From: Maribacter antarcticus DSM 21422
Lineage (GTDB): Bacteria; Bacteroidota; Bacteroidia; Flavobacteriales; Flavobacteriaceae
Length of the DNA: 64,000 nucleotides
Direction of reading: 5' to 3'
Assembly: GCF_000621125.1 (NCBI RefSeq)
Contig: NZ_JHZC01000015.1
Span: 1-64,000, forward strand
Shown: in pieces, positions 9,591 to 19,800 of the stretch
Numbering within the stretch: the first letter of the stretch is position 1
Layout of the letters: each line of letters starts with the position of its first letter
Position numbers and translations under genes: made by a program
The notes under the pieces: model-generated
Database searches by the model: none
The model's input: only the letters and a program-made list of their open reading frames with translations
Told to the model about the DNA's origin: nothing

Positions 9591-9886
9591 AAACGCTTTG
9601 GAAAGTCTTTATTTGAAATGCTATATACTGTTTTTCTTCTCTTTTTTAAACATAATGAGAACGTTGCACGGCGTTGGATATATTGTATTGATTCCATATC
9701 TATTATGTGCGAAAATTAGTAACACATCCGACCTTAGCCGATAGCATTTGTGACATGCATTTACCCTGCGGGCCACTATTGTTATAAAAATGAGCACAGG
9801 TATCGTTGCACAATTGGGTAAAGACCCAATAAATGGTGTAGTAGTCCTCAAATTTATTTTATGTGTTCGTAGTCCTTTTTTTTAGT
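9591..9886. other. Intergenic stretch without recognisable genes
   Basis: About 300 bp between the IS30 remnant and the kinase gene. Short open frames are present on both strands but have no recognisable domain or convincing start. I see no tRNA, no strong hairpin terminator and no long repeat. It may hold the original 3' end of the nucleoside operon and debris of the IS30 insertion. Confidence 0.4.
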
Positions 9887-10879
9887 TTATACTAGAATTT
9901 CACGTGCTTCCGTTAGTAGGGCTTTACGTACTTCCAGATTAATACCCAATGGTAATTGCGCCAAACCCAGAATACGCCGTAGAATTTCGATGGCCATAAA
10001 TTGTTTACACAAACCCTCATTTAGCGGCGCCAAATCAGTATACATTTTAAGTGCCTTTTCGATTAAGTCTTGGGGTTGAGCAGCCATTTTTAAATGCGCA
10101 AGGGTTACCCCTATCTCAAATTCAGGATCCCCGAAAAACGAAAATTCCGGGTCTATTATCTTAATTCCGTCACTTGTTTTTAACCAACTTCCCGGAAAAT
10201 AATCTCCATGCAATAAAGTCTTACCATCGCTTAAATAGCGGTTCCCTAGTATTTGAACCTTATCGTGTAATATCTTATCCTGCTTAAATTCCTGGCCTAC
10301 ACCCTTTAACCCTGGAAGGATTTCATCGAGGTCAAGACCATTTTCCTTAAGAAAGGGATAAATAAAGATATGCTCATGGTTTAATTTCCGCATTTCTTTG
10401 TTGGGAAGCTTTTTCTCGGTAGTATTAGAATTTATGCTGGTATGGAGTGTCGCTACAAAGGTCATGATTTTTTCCAGTTCCACATCTTCCAAAATTTTGT
10501 CTTTTTGATATAAGAATGAATAATCCACACCATCACCTAAATCCTCTAGGTTGAGCACATGGTTATCATTATCTACTCCCAACAGTTGTGGCATTTGTTC
10601 CCTTAACACATCATGAGCGGACACCAAGGTGTAGAACTCCGCCTCTCGCAGGGCACGCTCTATGGGAGCAGCCACATGGGGATATTTCTCCACATAAGCG
10701 CGACTTTGCTTTATAACGAAACTGCGTTCACCGGTTTTAACCCGAAGCGTAAAATTCATATTTCCCGCGCCGGGGATTTCCACAGCAATTATCATTTCGG
10801 TACCATGTAGCCAACCTTGTCCCTTTAGGTAGGACTCTAATACCGTTTTGTCCGTTGATAACTGTTCCGCTTTTTTCAA
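9887..10879 (-). CDS. Aminoglycoside-phosphotransferase-fold small-molecule kinase, methylthioribose-kinase-like
   Basis: 330 aa, cytosolic. The kinase core is complete: Lys57 in FVIKQ, catalytic loop LLHGDYFPGSW (Asp226) and metal loop IIDPEFSFFGDPEFEIG (Asp243). The DPEFxFxG form of the metal loop is characteristic of 5-methylthioribose kinases and close relatives rather than of true aminoglycoside kinases, which makes a ribose-like sugar the likely phosphate acceptor. It is the last gene of the SusC-SusD-ABC-nucleoside hydrolase operon, 19 bp after the hydrolase. Inferred reaction: phosphorylation of the ribose or modified ribose released by the hydrolase. It is not mtnK in the strict sense, because no mtnA or other salvage gene is nearby. 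Confidence 0.75.
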   Translation of the reverse strand: MKKAEQLSTDKTVLESYLKGQGWLHGTEMIIAVEIPGAGNMNFTLRVKTGERSFVIKQSRAYVEKYPHVAAPIERALREAEFYTLVSAHDVLREQMPQLLGVDNDNHVLNLEDLGDGVDYSFLYQKDKILEDVELEKIMTFVATLHTSINSNTTEKKLPNKEMRKLNHEHIFIYPFLKENGLDLDEILPGLKGVGQEFKQDKILHDKVQILGNRYLSDGKTLLHGDYFPGSWLKTSDGIKIIDPEFSFFGDPEFEIGVTLAHLKMAAQPQDLIEKALKMYTDLAPLNEGLCKQFMAIEILRRILGLAQLPLGINLEVRKALLTEAREILV

Positions 10880-10898
10880 AATTCTTTCTGTTTTCTGT

Positions 10899-11819
10899 TT
10901 ACTTTATAAGGCTGTCCATCAATTTTTGATGATAATCATATACCACATCATAACAATAGGTTACTGGAAACCCAACAGTTTTATCACATATCAAGTACTG
11001 CTTATACGTATTTTCCGGTGTATCCAAAAGCATATCGTTAGCGTGAATTTTTAGATGGGCATTCAGCTCTTCAATAACTAAATCTTCTGGCGCAATCAGG
11101 TAGTGACTTGCCAAGACGTCAAAAGGATTAAAACCGTTATCACCACTCACCAACCATTGTTGCAACCATGGCTGGGATTCTTCTGAAAGCCAATCATTTG
11201 CGGGACGGCCATTTTTTAATTCACCCAAATCCTTGGCCGTAAGCCAGACCTTATTAGAAATTTCAAACGGGCAGAGCACCACTTTTACACCATGCTCGAA
11301 TAGTACCCGAAAGGAATCGTTATCCAAATCGAAATTAAGGTCGGGGGCATGTCTGGATACCGGTTGACCGATTTTAAAGTACGAAGTGGGCGTACGCCTA
11401 CCCGCAACAAGAACTACTTCCTTTATCTGTGATTTTAGCTCTGGATACAGGAGCAATAAAATACCAATATTGGTTGCCGGACCTATCGCCATTATGCTCA
11501 ACACTTCATTTTTTAAGGCTTCTGCCAACGCTTCCACGGCTTCGTTGGTCACTACTTTTTTTAATCTTATTTTTTCTCCAGCACCTTTAAAAACCGGAAT
11601 TTCATAGGGTGCAAATTCAGTTGCCATTTTATTGCAAAGTCTGTAGGCATCATCAATTTTAGTGTTGCCAAAGACTGCACTAATCCCGTGTATCTTAATC
11701 GTATCTGCATAAAAAAGTTGCAGTATGGCGTAACCATCGTCTACATCGCTATAACCTTCTTTATGGTATCTTTTCATCCCTACGGAAAGGTCCGTATCTA
11801 TCCAAACATTTTTTTTCAT
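10899..11819 (-). CDS. Inosine-uridine-preferring nucleoside hydrolase family protein, variant active-site motif
   Basis: 306 aa from the ATG at 11819; the longer frame to 11843 starts with TTG and overlaps the ATPase gene. The nucleoside-hydrolase fold is clear: aspartates at the N-terminus, GNTKIDDAYR, IMAIGPATNIG, ELKSQIKEVVLVAG and a C-terminal NPFDVLASHYL (Asp234). The calcium-binding motif, normally a compact DTDxGxDD, is split here: Asp8 and Asp10 (WIDTD) are separated from Asp27-Asp28 (DVDDG) by an extra segment of about 12 residues. The usual His before the last Asp is replaced by Phe233. This points to a subfamily with altered specificity. It starts just after the ABC ATPase stop codon, so translational coupling is likely. 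Confidence 0.8.
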   Translation of the reverse strand: MKKNVWIDTDLSVGMKRYHKEGYSDVDDGYAILQLFYADTIKIHGISAVFGNTKIDDAYRLCNKMATEFAPYEIPVFKGAGEKIRLKKVVTNEAVEALAEALKNEVLSIMAIGPATNIGILLLLYPELKSQIKEVVLVAGRRTPTSYFKIGQPVSRHAPDLNFDLDNDSFRVLFEHGVKVVLCPFEISNKVWLTAKDLGELKNGRPANDWLSEESQPWLQQWLVSGDNGFNPFDVLASHYLIAPEDLVIEELNAHLKIHANDMLLDTPENTYKQYLICDKTVGFPVTYCYDVVYDYHQKLMDSLIK

Positions 11820-11824
11820 ATCAT

Positions 11825-12544
11825 TTAATTTAGGCTTTCCCAAAAATTAATTTCTTCCTGAACGCCCGTCGTAGTATCGTTTATAAATGCATTTTTGTCT
11901 TCGTAAACCTTAAGGTTTCCCGCTTTCATGAATCCTATTTTATCGCCTATTAATAAAGCTTCCTTCAGGTCATGTGTTATAAAAAGTGAGGTGATATTAT
12001 AAGTTTTGGTCAAATTCTGAAATAGCGTCTGCATCCGTTTTCTAGTTCCTGCATCCAAACTACCAAAAGGTTCATCCAACAATAATAAAGAAGGATTTGT
12101 GATTATTGCGCGCCCAAAAGAAACCCGTTGCCGTTGACCGCCAGAAAGTTGATTAGGCATTTTTGTAGCCTGCCCTTCCAATTCCAAACTGACAATAATT
12201 TTATCCACCTCCTCCGTTATTTTTGCTTGTGGTAATTTCTTTAATCGCAGTCCAAATGCAATATTTTCAAAAGCATTCAAATGAGGAAAAAGAAGGTCTT
12301 CCTGATATAGGTAAACGATATTACGTTTTTCAGGTTTTTTCAAAGTAACTGCTTCTCCTGCCAATAAAACTTCCCCATTATCAGGTTTAACAAGTCCTGC
12401 AATCATCTTCAACATGGTAGTTTTGCCACAACCCGATTTCCCTAAAATACTCAGGGTCTGATGCGCGTCCAAGGTGAAATCCAGATTTTTTACGACCTGT
12501 TCCTTCTTAAAACTTTTAGTAAGATTGCGAACTTCCAGAAACAT
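11825..12544 (-). CDS. ABC transporter ATP-binding protein (YnjD-like)
   Basis: 239 aa. All ABC motifs are intact: Walker A GKSGCGKTT (residues 35-43), signature LSGGQRQRVSFGRAI, Walker B LLLLDEPFGSLD and the switch His in FITHDLKEAL. A Q-loop is present at YLYQEDLLF. Size and sequence fit the small importer ATPases of the YnjD/thiamine/polyamine/iron class. Its start codon overlaps the stop of the upstream permease gene at 12544, showing tight operon coupling. It powers the two permeases encoded upstream. Confidence 0.9.
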   Translation of the reverse strand: MFLEVRNLTKSFKKEQVVKNLDFTLDAHQTLSILGKSGCGKTTMLKMIAGLVKPDNGEVLLAGEAVTLKKPEKRNIVYLYQEDLLFPHLNAFENIAFGLRLKKLPQAKITEEVDKIIVSLELEGQATKMPNQLSGGQRQRVSFGRAIITNPSLLLLDEPFGSLDAGTRKRMQTLFQNLTKTYNITSLFITHDLKEALLIGDKIGFMKAGNLKVYEDKNAFINDTTTGVQEEINFWESLN

Positions 12545-13326
12545 TAAATAGGGTTTTTAAATACATAGCGTTTATTGAAGTACAGTAATATAATAGGCGG
12601 AAAAATCAACAAACAACAGGCCAAAGCGCCATAATAATAATTGGATTCCTTTATGAATAGAAATACCTTGATGGTTAGCGTCTGTACTTTTCCTACGCCT
12701 ATTATAGAGGTTAGGCCATACTCAAACCAAGAAATCAAAAACGTTTGAAAAAAGCACATCAACAACATACTTTTTGCTAATGGTAAAATAACTTTTATGA
12801 ATTTTTGAACTGGACTACCGCCGAGCGTAGCAACCAAATCTTCATAACTGCGGATTTTTTTATTCCAAAAACTACTAAAAAAAAGCAGCGCATAGGGAAA
12901 GGCGATTAAAAACTGTGCAACTATTACACCAGTGATATTGCCAAATAATCCTAGTTTTAAGAAAAAGTAGCTAAGACAGGCCGCGAAAACTACCGGTGCC
13001 AATATATATGGAAAATAGGTCAATAGAGTAAGGACCCGCTTGCGGGGATGGTAATAGACCGTGCGGCTTAACAGAAAGCCTGTAAGGGTAGAAATGATGG
13101 CTACCGAAAGTGATATTATTAAAGAACTAAAAAAACTTTCCAACAATCCTACTTCGGAACCCAATATTGTGTTCCAATTGTTCAGCCCCATGTATTCTGG
13201 TATTAAATCAGGAAAACGCCAACCGCTCATAAATGATAGCAAGACCATAAAAGCGAATGGAAACAGTACTAAAATTACGAACAAACTTAGTATAAAAGGC
13301 TTCCAATTAAGTCTCATAGGCTCCAT
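12544..13326 (-). CDS. ABC transporter permease, second subunit
   Basis: 260 aa, six predicted membrane helices. The conserved inner-membrane permease EAA-type loop is visible as EDLVATLGGSPVQKFIKVILPLAKS, which contacts the ATPase. It overlaps the upstream permease (end 13307) by 20 bp and the ATPase start by one base, so the three genes form one transcript. In E. coli the corresponding YnjC is one double-length permease; here the two halves are separate proteins. Confidence 0.85.
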   Translation of the reverse strand: MEPMRLNWKPFILSLFVILVLFPFAFMVLLSFMSGWRFPDLIPEYMGLNNWNTILGSEVGLLESFFSSLIISLSVAIISTLTGFLLSRTVYYHPRKRVLTLLTYFPYILAPVVFAACLSYFFLKLGLFGNITGVIVAQFLIAFPYALLFFSSFWNKKIRSYEDLVATLGGSPVQKFIKVILPLAKSMLLMCFFQTFLISWFEYGLTSIIGVGKVQTLTIKVFLFIKESNYYYGALACCLLIFPPIILLYFNKRYVFKNPI

Positions 13327-14161
13327 GCTTTTTAGGTAAGAACAACATTATGGCGGCCAATGTAACTATTACCGTGTAGATTACGGCTGCTACGTACCCT
13401 TCGGATATTTTGGTTAAATCATACTGTTTAATCTCGCGAATGATTAGAACCGATAACATCTGTGGCGCTTCTTGTCCTAAAATCAAAGGAATCTCATAGG
13501 CGCCCAGTAAAAAAATAAAATAAAGAACGATAAGTACCCAAGTTTTCTGGAGCAGAATCGGCAAAAACACCTTGCGTACTACTTGATTTTTTTTTGCGCC
13601 TAGCGCCTGCGCGAGAATTGATAATTCTTGAATACGCTCATTTTTATAAACGTTCATAAACAGCAACACAAAAAAAGGCAAGACTATGGTCGTAAAGGCC
13701 AAGATAATACCAATGGCATAGGCATCATTGACCAAGTCTGGAAATTCTACTGTAGTTTCTGTCCATCCCAAATTATAGCTTATTCTAGAGAAAAATCCAC
13801 CCTTGGAGAACAACTGCAACGTAAAAAATGCGGCCACCACACCGGGAATTGCAAGCGGAAGGTAGGAGATATAGGAAAGAAACTTCCTCTCCAACTGATT
13901 TCTGAACTTTAGGATAATCCATAAGGCTCCGCCAACGGAAATAAGTAGGGAAATGAAGGCAATTACAGCACTATAAAGGAAGGATTTAAAAAACTCCCCC
14001 GAAGCAATAACTGCCTTCCAAAACTCTAGGGTAAACCCGGTGTTCACGACCCCGATAATGCCAAAACTATATAAAATTGCATACCCAAAAGCAGCAGCAA
14101 AAGGCACCACACCGATGAGGACAAATAAACCTAGGCTTATATTTTCAGATTTATTTTTCAA
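13307..14161 (-). CDS. ABC transporter permease, first subunit
   Basis: 284 aa with six hydrophobic segments. An EAA-type loop is visible as ELSILAQALGAKKNQVVRKVFLPIL near residue 180. It overlaps the binding-protein gene (stop at 14151) by 11 bp. It pairs with the 260-aa permease downstream to form the importer channel. Family: binding-protein-dependent transport system inner-membrane component, YnjC N-terminal-half-like. Confidence 0.85.
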   Translation of the reverse strand: MKNKSENISLGLFVLIGVVPFAAAFGYAILYSFGIIGVVNTGFTLEFWKAVIASGEFFKSFLYSAVIAFISLLISVGGALWIILKFRNQLERKFLSYISYLPLAIPGVVAAFFTLQLFSKGGFFSRISYNLGWTETTVEFPDLVNDAYAIGIILAFTTIVLPFFVLLFMNVYKNERIQELSILAQALGAKKNQVVRKVFLPILLQKTWVLIVLYFIFLLGAYEIPLILGQEAPQMLSVLIIREIKQYDLTKISEGYVAAVIYTVIVTLAAIMLFLPKKHGAYET

Positions 14162-15374
14162 TCACTTTTGTTCTAAAATCTTCGTATAAACGTATCATAT
14201 ATTCTGGTGCAGGTTCTGCAATGGCATATTCCGAAAGTTCTTCCAGTTTAATACCATATTGGCGACCGGGTGCGTTCTTAAATTTATCCTGCCATTGTTG
14301 TGGTAATTTTTTTACATCCAAGATAGTGTTAGAATCCATCCCGTTGGCCCTGGCCTTTTCAAATTGTGCTTCTGGTGATATCATAAAGTTTATGACCTGC
14401 ATAGCGGCCGCTTTTTCAGTAGCGTTACTTAAAATCCCTAAATAATTGGCGTTCTTTATGGTTCCGTTTTTCCAAGGATATGCTTTTGTGGTATTTGGGT
14501 AAAGGCCACTAGTAACACGTTCTTCAACACCACCTTCACTAAATCCATAGGTTATATTTACTTCACCGTTGGCAAAAAGTTGACTCATTATACTTTGTTC
14601 TTTAGGAAAAGTAGTTCCTTCTTTCCAAAAATACTGTTTATTCCCGTTCACCCAATCCCATAGCTGTCCACTTAGCTTAACATATTTATCTTCATCAAAT
14701 TCGCCATTAAGACTGGTTGGGCTTCCTCCCAATTCCGCAAGGAAACTTTTCATTAGCGTCATACCGGTAAAATCATTGGAAATGGTGAACGTTCCAGGAT
14801 GTTTTTTAATATAGGCTTCCAGTTCATCAAGTGTTGCAGGTGGGTCGTCAGCTTTTGTAGCATCATATACCATCGCAAACTGACCCATGCTCCAGGGAGC
14901 CTCCATACCTTTAATGGGCTGTTGAAAATCAGTACTGACAAACGGGTCATCAAAATTAATGTATTGGCTATTGGGCAGTTTTGATAAAAATGGGCCCCAA
15001 AGGGCATCTATGCTTCTTAATTGAAAAAAGGTCTCACCATTGATCCATACGATATCCACTTGACTTTCGGTAATCCCTGCCTGCCGCTCACTCATCGCCA
15101 GCTGAACAATCTCGGGCCCTTGACCACCACTTATTTGTAGGTTGACACCATACTCTTCCTTTACCGTAGGGATTATATAATTATTAATATACTCATTGAT
15201 GACCGGACTTCCCTGCCACATCATAAAATTGACCGTTTTACCATTGGTCGATTTTGAAATGGTTTCCCAATCTTCGGTTTTTAATGCCTGATTGTCTTTT
15301 TTGTTTTCCGAACCGCAACTTAAAAGTGCTGCACACAATATGACAACTAATACTATTTTCTTAATCATAAACAT
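14151..15374 (-). CDS. ABC transporter substrate-binding lipoprotein (YnjB-like)
   Basis: 407 aa with a lipoprotein signal (lipobox ALLSC). The mature part begins with the YnjB-type sequence SKSTNGKTVNFMMWQG and contains QVDIVWINGETFF, a hinge region, and NYLGILSNATEKAAAMQVINF, all typical of the extracellular solute-binding family that includes E. coli YnjB. It precedes both permeases and the ATPase, so the cassette is complete. The ligand of YnjB itself is not settled; the co-encoded nucleoside hydrolase and kinase suggest a nucleoside-like ligand here. Confidence 0.85.
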   Translation of the reverse strand: MFMIKKIVLVVILCAALLSCGSENKKDNQALKTEDWETISKSTNGKTVNFMMWQGSPVINEYINNYIIPTVKEEYGVNLQISGGQGPEIVQLAMSERQAGITESQVDIVWINGETFFQLRSIDALWGPFLSKLPNSQYINFDDPFVSTDFQQPIKGMEAPWSMGQFAMVYDATKADDPPATLDELEAYIKKHPGTFTISNDFTGMTLMKSFLAELGGSPTSLNGEFDEDKYVKLSGQLWDWVNGNKQYFWKEGTTFPKEQSIMSQLFANGEVNITYGFSEGGVEERVTSGLYPNTTKAYPWKNGTIKNANYLGILSNATEKAAAMQVINFMISPEAQFEKARANGMDSNTILDVKKLPQQWQDKFKNAPGRQYGIKLEELSEYAIAEPAPEYMIRLYEDFRTKVIEK

Positions 15375-15431
15375 CCTATTTTATTTAAAATGCGACCCTG
15401 AAAATTTATCCAAGGTCACAAGTCCAATACT

Positions 15432-16877
15432 TTACATTTCCCACCAATTTTTGATGTTGATATTATCACCTCCTATACGGGATACGGCGGCATCATAATT
15501 TACTTTGTTCGCGGCCTGTTCCGATTCAGGATACAGATATCGTGATGGGTATTGACCATCGTTAAAATTGTCAGACCCTGGCGTTAATGCAGGGATACCC
15601 GTACGCCTAATATTAAACCAAGCCTCATGCCCCACCATAAAAAGGCTGAGCCATTTTTGAGTTAGGATTTTTTCCAAATTTGCGTCCGTATTACCGTTTA
15701 AGGCAATAGCGCCCCTAGTAAAGTAATCCACAGGCACCTCTGTTCCATAATATGCAAAATGAGCCTGTATCGCATTTTGGTAATACGTTTGCGCATCCCC
15801 GGTTATGTAACTCCGTTCTGCTGCCTCTGCCAACGCAAACTGTACTTCTGAATACAACATGATTTGGGCATCTACACCATCTGCCCTAGTCCTAAATCTA
15901 TCGGACATTATGGAAATATCATTAAGAACAATACCCCGCTCGCTAATCGTTTGGGTACTCAGGCCATTTGGTAACCCCTTAAATTCAGGATTGCCTGCAA
16001 GAACACTCTCTGGTGTAGGATTAAAGAAAACTGCAATTCTGGGGTCATCCCAACCCTTTAGAATGGTCTCAACGGTTTCGCTCATTTTCAAGCCTTGATA
16101 AATACCTGTAGAAGCGCTAAACAATGGGAATTGGTTTGGTGCCCCACCTAGATAGGGTACTATCGCATTGTCTTCATTTGATTGCAAAAGTAAATTTTCA
16201 TCTGCTAATTGTTGCAGTTTACTAAAATCCGTTAATCGTTTACTAATACGCATACGAAAACGCACCTGAAGGGAATTGGAAAAACGTACCCATTTAGAAA
16301 GGTCATTACCGAACATGATATCTCCACGGATACTTTCGCTGGTATTCTGTAAAAGTGCAGATGCAGCTTCTAACTTAGCCAAAATCCCATTTTCCGGGTT
16401 GGTGTAGATACTTTCCTGCGTATCGTAAACCGGTGTAAAATTTAGGGCTTCGAATTTTATAGCTTCACTAAAGGGAACATCTCCCCATATATCAGTAAGT
16501 TGTGAAAAAAGATAGCCTCTTAAAATATCCGCTACACCATCGTAGGCATCGTTATATCCAGGTAAGGTTTTCATGGTCTCCAAGTCGGTCAGAAGTCCAT
16601 AAATGAGGTTCCAGTATCCACTGTTCCCCCCTAATTCATATCTGTCTATGCGCTCAAACTCAACATCCGCATTAAATTGTGCCAAATAATTATTCAGTCT
16701 TAATCCTTGATTATAAGTATTCTCATTGGTTTCCGCCGCAATAACGTTGGTCAACAAAAATTCTGGACTTACTTCCTGTGGAGCGTTTGGATTATCGTTA
16801 ATGGAATCAAAATCCTCCGTGCAGTTCGTAAAGAAAAGACAGGGTAAGAAAATCGATAAAAGTTGTAGATTTTTCAT
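15432..16877 (-). CDS. SusD/RagB-family nutrient-binding outer-membrane lipoprotein
   Basis: 481 aa with a lipobox (FFTNC). The sequence fits the SusD-like_2 subfamily: NDNPNAPQEVSPEFLLTNV at the mature N-terminus, SQLTDIWGDVPFSEAI, a TPR-like helical core, VQFALAEAAER, and the C-terminal ILTQKWLSLFMVGHEAWF followed by GIPALTPG. SusD proteins cap the TonB-dependent barrel and capture substrate at the cell surface. The gene lies 10 bp after its SusC partner and 57 bp before the ABC binding protein. Confidence 0.9.
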   Translation of the reverse strand: MKNLQLLSIFLPCLFFTNCTEDFDSINDNPNAPQEVSPEFLLTNVIAAETNENTYNQGLRLNNYLAQFNADVEFERIDRYELGGNSGYWNLIYGLLTDLETMKTLPGYNDAYDGVADILRGYLFSQLTDIWGDVPFSEAIKFEALNFTPVYDTQESIYTNPENGILAKLEAASALLQNTSESIRGDIMFGNDLSKWVRFSNSLQVRFRMRISKRLTDFSKLQQLADENLLLQSNEDNAIVPYLGGAPNQFPLFSASTGIYQGLKMSETVETILKGWDDPRIAVFFNPTPESVLAGNPEFKGLPNGLSTQTISERGIVLNDISIMSDRFRTRADGVDAQIMLYSEVQFALAEAAERSYITGDAQTYYQNAIQAHFAYYGTEVPVDYFTRGAIALNGNTDANLEKILTQKWLSLFMVGHEAWFNIRRTGIPALTPGSDNFNDGQYPSRYLYPESEQAANKVNYDAAVSRIGGDNINIKNWWEM

Positions 16878-16887
16878 TGGAATATTC

Positions 16888-19800
16888 TTAAAAATTTGTT
16901 TTTAGGCTTACACCAAAACTTCTAGTTGATGGGTACGAAAAGTCATCCACACCATACACGATATTACGTTCTTGTAGGGCATTGAGCTCCGGGTCAAAAT
17001 GTGGATTCTCCGTAAATAACAATAGGTTACTACCGATAAGACCTATTTTTAAATTCTCAACGCGTAGGTTTTTTGCTATTTTTTCGGGAAATGTATAGTA
17101 AACACTTAGTTGTCTAAGTTTTACATAAGAAGCATCATAAAGTGCACTGGCCTCATTACCACGATCATAAAATGCATTGTTGAACGTACTCGCAGCAACA
17201 GCCGTGGTATTTGGAGCGTACTGAGGATTTTCTGTAGTACCCACGTTTACCACACCATTACCGATTACACCGTTACCATCCACAAATTGGGTGGTATCCA
17301 AACCACCTTCACGACCCAATAATGTTTCTTGTAACACACCAGAAGTACTTCCCAAGGCTTTTATACGCGAAACGATGGTACCACCTTGTCGCCAATCGAA
17401 CAACATGGTAAAATCAAAGTTTTTGTACGAAAAACTGTTGTTGAAACCTATGGAGAAATCCGGGTTATAATTACCTAGTTTGCGAAGGTTCCCATCTTGT
17501 ATAGGTAAACCGTTTGCACCATAAAGATCTTGACCATTAATTTGCACAAAACCCGTACCATACATATCGCCTACCCTCCCACCTTCACGGGCAATATAGA
17601 AAACCGTATTAGAGCCACCACTTCCTGAAAATACACTTGCCGTAGCCGTTACAAATTGGTCTACCCCTTCCGGAAGTTCTGTTACCACACTTCTAAATGT
17701 GCTGAAATTTAAGGCCGTATTCCATGTGAAATCTGCGTTTTTAATAGGTGATGCGTTTAACATCAATTCTATTCCTCGCGTTCTTATTTTACCTCCATTC
17801 TCATTAAAACTTGCAAATCCGCTGGAATTAGATACTGGTCTAGAAATAATCTGGTCTTTACTGACATTTTGATATACAGAACCCTCAAACTGTATCCTAC
17901 CATTTAAAAACCATGCCTCAACGCCACCTTCATAGGCGTCTAAACGCTCTGGTTTAAGATTTGTATTCTTCAATACCGTTTCATTGGTTACCCTAAAGTT
18001 AGAGCCATAATTACCATTGAATTGAAAGGTTTGGGTATTCTGAAAAGGATCTGTATCATTCCCTACAGATGCCACACTTAATCTGAATTTTAAGAACGAA
18101 ATTGGGTCAGGAAGTTCTAAACTTTCTGAAGCAATGTAACTTAGACCTCCGGAATAATACCCAAAAGAATTACTGCCTTCTGGCAAAGTACTGCTCCAAT
18201 CATTGCGATAGGTTAAATCGATATATAATTCACTTAGATAATTAAAATTAGCCGTTCCGTACACACTGTTAATCCGTTTGTTAAAATTCTCACTGTTGCC
18301 TTGCAAAGGGGCTCTTGAGTTCGCTAAAGTATAAATCTCTGGCAAGGCAAGTTGGGAAGCTTCCGCATAGGCATAGTGAATTTTTTGATCTAAACGGTTG
18401 GCACCCGCCGTAAGGGAATACTCCCAATTACTATTTATTTTATTGTTGTATACAAATAAAAAATCTGTGTTCATTTCCGTAAAACGGATATTATCTTCCC
18501 TATAGGACCCAAAAGGGTTTGCATTGGTACTCACTGCCCTTCTAAATTCCCTATTGTCGTTATAGGTATCTAGTCCTGTCCGCACCTTTAGAGAAAGATG
18601 TTCAGAGAAATCATAGGTTGCGGATACATTTCCCAAAACGCGGTTCTTAGTATAACTATTCGTGTTTTCGTTTAGGGTAAGATATGGGTTGGTCAACCAC
18701 AGATAGTTAATATCGAAATGTTGACGGCCCACCTGGCCAGCCTGCCAATAATCCTTTAGAGCAGCAATATTTGTTTGGCGACCTGTCCAATTAAAACCAT
18801 ATAGTACATTCTCGTACCCGTAGCCCAAATTTGGACGATTACCGCTACGGGTATTGATGTAATTTACAAAGGTGTTTACCTTAAGATTTTCAGTTAAAAC
18901 CTGGTCAAGGCTCAATGCTAGTCCATCCCGTTTAAGATCTGTATTCGGTAAAATTCCTTCATTGCGCAAATTGCTGTAGGAGATTCTAGTACTCCCCTTG
19001 TCACTTGTATTACTAATCGCAATATTGTTTTGATAGGTGATACCCGTATTAAAAAAGTCTTTAACATTATCCGGTCTTGACACCCAAGGTGTAGGTGTTA
19101 TGTCCGTATACGAACCGTCTGGAAATGTGCGGGCAATTACATCGCCACCACGCACAGGATTGCCATTTATATCTACCGATTGACTATCGAATTGTGGAAT
19201 TAGAAGGCCAGTATTCAAACGTGGGCCATAGCTACTGATGCCCCCATCACCTATACCTGCGCCTACTCCGTTTTGAAATGCGTAGTTACCATTTGAGCCC
19301 AAACCGTATACATTCTGATAATCCGGTAGTGTTAGCAAGGTTTCAATAGTGAAATTACTATTGATACTTACCCCAAAACCTTTGGCCCGGTTTCCTCGTT
19401 TTGTAGTAATCAGCACTACCCCATTTGCAGCACGTGCTCCATAGAGGGCAGCTGAACCAGCACCTTTAAGGATGGAAATGGATTGAATATCGTCCGGACT
19501 AAATTCTGAACCTCCATTACCAAAATCGACCTCTTGTAAAGCTCCATTGTTGGCAAGATCACTTGTAATCTGTTCATTGCTAATCGGTACACCGTCTACT
19601 ACAAATAAAGGTTGATTGCTACCACTAAGGGAATTCTCACCACGAATTACAATTCTCGAAGAAGAGCCGACGCCGCTAGATCCATTGGTAATCTGTACAC
19701 CCGCTACTTGACCGGCCAAACTATTAACCAGATTTGTTTGTGAAACTGTTGTCAGTTTTTCAGAGTTTACCGTAGATACGGATGACACGAGAGCTCGTCT

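Noticed and set aside
9887-10879. Aminoglycoside resistance kinase
   Set aside because: The fold is shared, but the DPEFxFxG metal loop and the operon context point to a sugar kinase of the methylthioribose type.
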